Assembly: GCA_029962745.1 (NCBI GenBank)
Contig: CM057153.1
Location: 13,963,241-14,027,240 of the forward strand
Origin: Echinometra lucunter
Taxonomy: Eukaryota; Echinodermata; Echinoidea; Camarodonta; Echinometridae
Direction: 5' to 3'
DNA: 64,000 bases
Position numbers and translations under genes: made by a program. Each line of letters begins with the position of its first letter. Position 1 is the first letter of the stretch. Under the pieces are notes generated by a model. It did not search any database. It was not told the origin of the DNA and saw nothing but the letters and a program-made list of their open reading frames with translations. Positions 62,813 through 64,000 of the stretch are shown in pieces.

Positions 62813-64000
62813 ACTGATACGCGCAAAAGTTATGAATAATGCAACAGTGTTATGGATATCATGCCGATAACGGGTGCTTATTGGCCCCTTCAAATGATCC
62901 GAAAGAGGCGGGGCCTAAATGCCATTCACATAATGATATCGGCACATGCTGCTTTCCGTCTAGTAAATTTATTATATGTCTATGGTTTTCTCTCTCTTCT
63001 CACATCTCTCTCTCCCTCCCTCTCTCACTCTCTCTCACTCTTTCACTTTTTCTCTCATTTACTTTCTCTCCAGTCCTTTATTAATTCACTTCAGAAAAGT
63101 TTTTATAGGTCGTCCATTGTCCCTTGTATCCATTACTTGGCCCATACCTATAGATTTTTCTTAAGTATGTGCAACAATAGATCTCTGCATGCGCTCTTGT
63201 GTTGTTAAAGATTTTTTTTTGTAATCTATTAAATAGTATATTTAAACTTAGGCTCTTCGCAAATTGTTCAGGACATTGTCTTATTTGCCTTCTTCATCAA
63301 TATTGATGTTCATAGCAATTGCTTTTGTTAAAGTTTGTGTGTCTTTGTCCAGTCTTACGAGTAGTGGTTGAATGCCTGTGTGGTACCAAGCTTGAAGCCA
63401 GCTGCACACTGCTTGATCTAATGTTATGATATTAATGGGAAGATGTAATTTTTCAAGATAGATCAGTCTTCAGTAGTTCAAGACCTGTCAGTTAAGTGCA
63501 CAAAGGAAGCTGTCCTGTAACATGGAACATCGCTAGTTATAGTTTTCTGAAAAGTATACCAAATCCTGAAGCATGTTAAGATCGGCAATGAATTTCCCAT
63601 AAAGAATGTAACACTTTCATTAAATAGTTTCATGGACCCTCTTCTCTCGAATGGCAAGATTTTATGTAGAAATATAGTTTAGGAGGTAGGTTGAGGTTGT
63701 ACCAGTGCAAAGGGTGTTGACTTATTCTGTCTTTGTCTTTGATTCTTCACTAGGTCTTGCATGGAAAAGTACATTTATTAACATCTGTTTACTTTTGTCT
63801 CAAACCTGTCATTACAACTTAACCAGCCAAATATATGATTTCCTTTCATATTAAGGTTTTCCCCTTCTTTTTGTGTACCCAGTGTCACCCTAGAAAATAT
63901 CTGAAAAAGATTAATGGAATTTTTCTTTGTAGAGACCAATGGTCCTCCTGGTTTATATAGAAAGTGTCAAGCATATCTAAACTTCAAGAAAGATCTAAGT

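Larger units (their letters stand above)
61734..64000 (+). other. Downstream intron (start of intron 19) to window end
   Basis: Contains CT microsatellites (62459-62512 and 62985-63070) and a candidate alternative last exon (62587-62670, AATAAA at 62807-62812). After that there is about 900 bases of AT-rich sequence. No PDZ2 exon is visible before the window ends. Confidence 0.75.

Noticed and set aside
63060..63120. Acceptor-like CTTTCTCTCCAG for a further exon
   Set aside because: The pyrimidine tract is part of a CT microsatellite, and the following frames do not resemble the PDZ2 linker or PDZ2.
63900..64000. Possible start of the PDZ2 exon after TTTGTAG near 63933
   Set aside because: The phase-0 frame ends in TAA after 15 codons and does not resemble PDZ2.

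Overview
This window is animal genomic DNA: AT-rich, intron-rich, and carrying one large gene on the + strand. Seventeen coding exons (11613 to 61733, about 2,105 coding bases) splice in frame into the middle of a Scribble (SCRIB, LAP family) protein. They cover leucine-rich repeats 3 (its C-terminal part) to 16, the LAP-specific segment, an acidic linker and the whole first PDZ domain. Reading phases match at every junction, and the exon borders fall where I remember those of vertebrate SCRIB. Exons 1-2 (start codon and first repeats) lie upstream of base 1. PDZ2-4 and the C-terminus lie downstream of base 64000. The protein is close to bilaterian Scribble. The many TACATGTA palindromes, long G or C runs and dense short inverted-repeat elements suggest a marine invertebrate deuterostome, perhaps an echinoderm. 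The species is inferred, not shown.

Layout: 1-11612 is intron with no recognised exon. Exons 3 and 4 are isolated (11613-11691 and 19596-19685), followed by a 14.4 kb intron. Exons 5-10 (34127-44848) finish the leucine-rich repeats. Exons 11-15 (47325-53117) carry the LAP-specific segment and linker. Exons 16-18 (57080-58663) encode PDZ1. Exon 19 (61653-61733) begins the PDZ1-PDZ2 linker. A possible alternative last exon with stop codon and AATAAA lies at 62587-62812.

The introns are packed with non-autonomous DNA transposons whose ends can be read directly. At least five types are flanked by TTAA, the piggyBac target. One is a family of almost exactly 408 bp with CCC...GGG ends, present three times complete. 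In one of these copies a different 480-bp TTAA element has inserted, with the TTAA duplicated. That inserted element carries a perfect 19-bp palindrome containing two TGACGTCA (CRE) sites. A second type, probably Harbinger-like (TTA duplications), occurs four times in one orientation. Other single inverted-repeat elements, a non-LTR retrotransposon tail, microsatellites and a 400-bp purine tract fill much of the rest.

Most notable for the gene: the 3' part of exon 15 with its donor site has been copied twice into the next intron. Each copy keeps a 25-codon, phase-0 open cassette with AG before it and GTGAG after it. These could be alternative exons that change the linker before PDZ1. No tRNA, rRNA, CRISPR or second convincing protein gene was found. 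Two reverse-strand open stretches (7493-7824 and 13552-13970) look partly protein-like but are unidentified.
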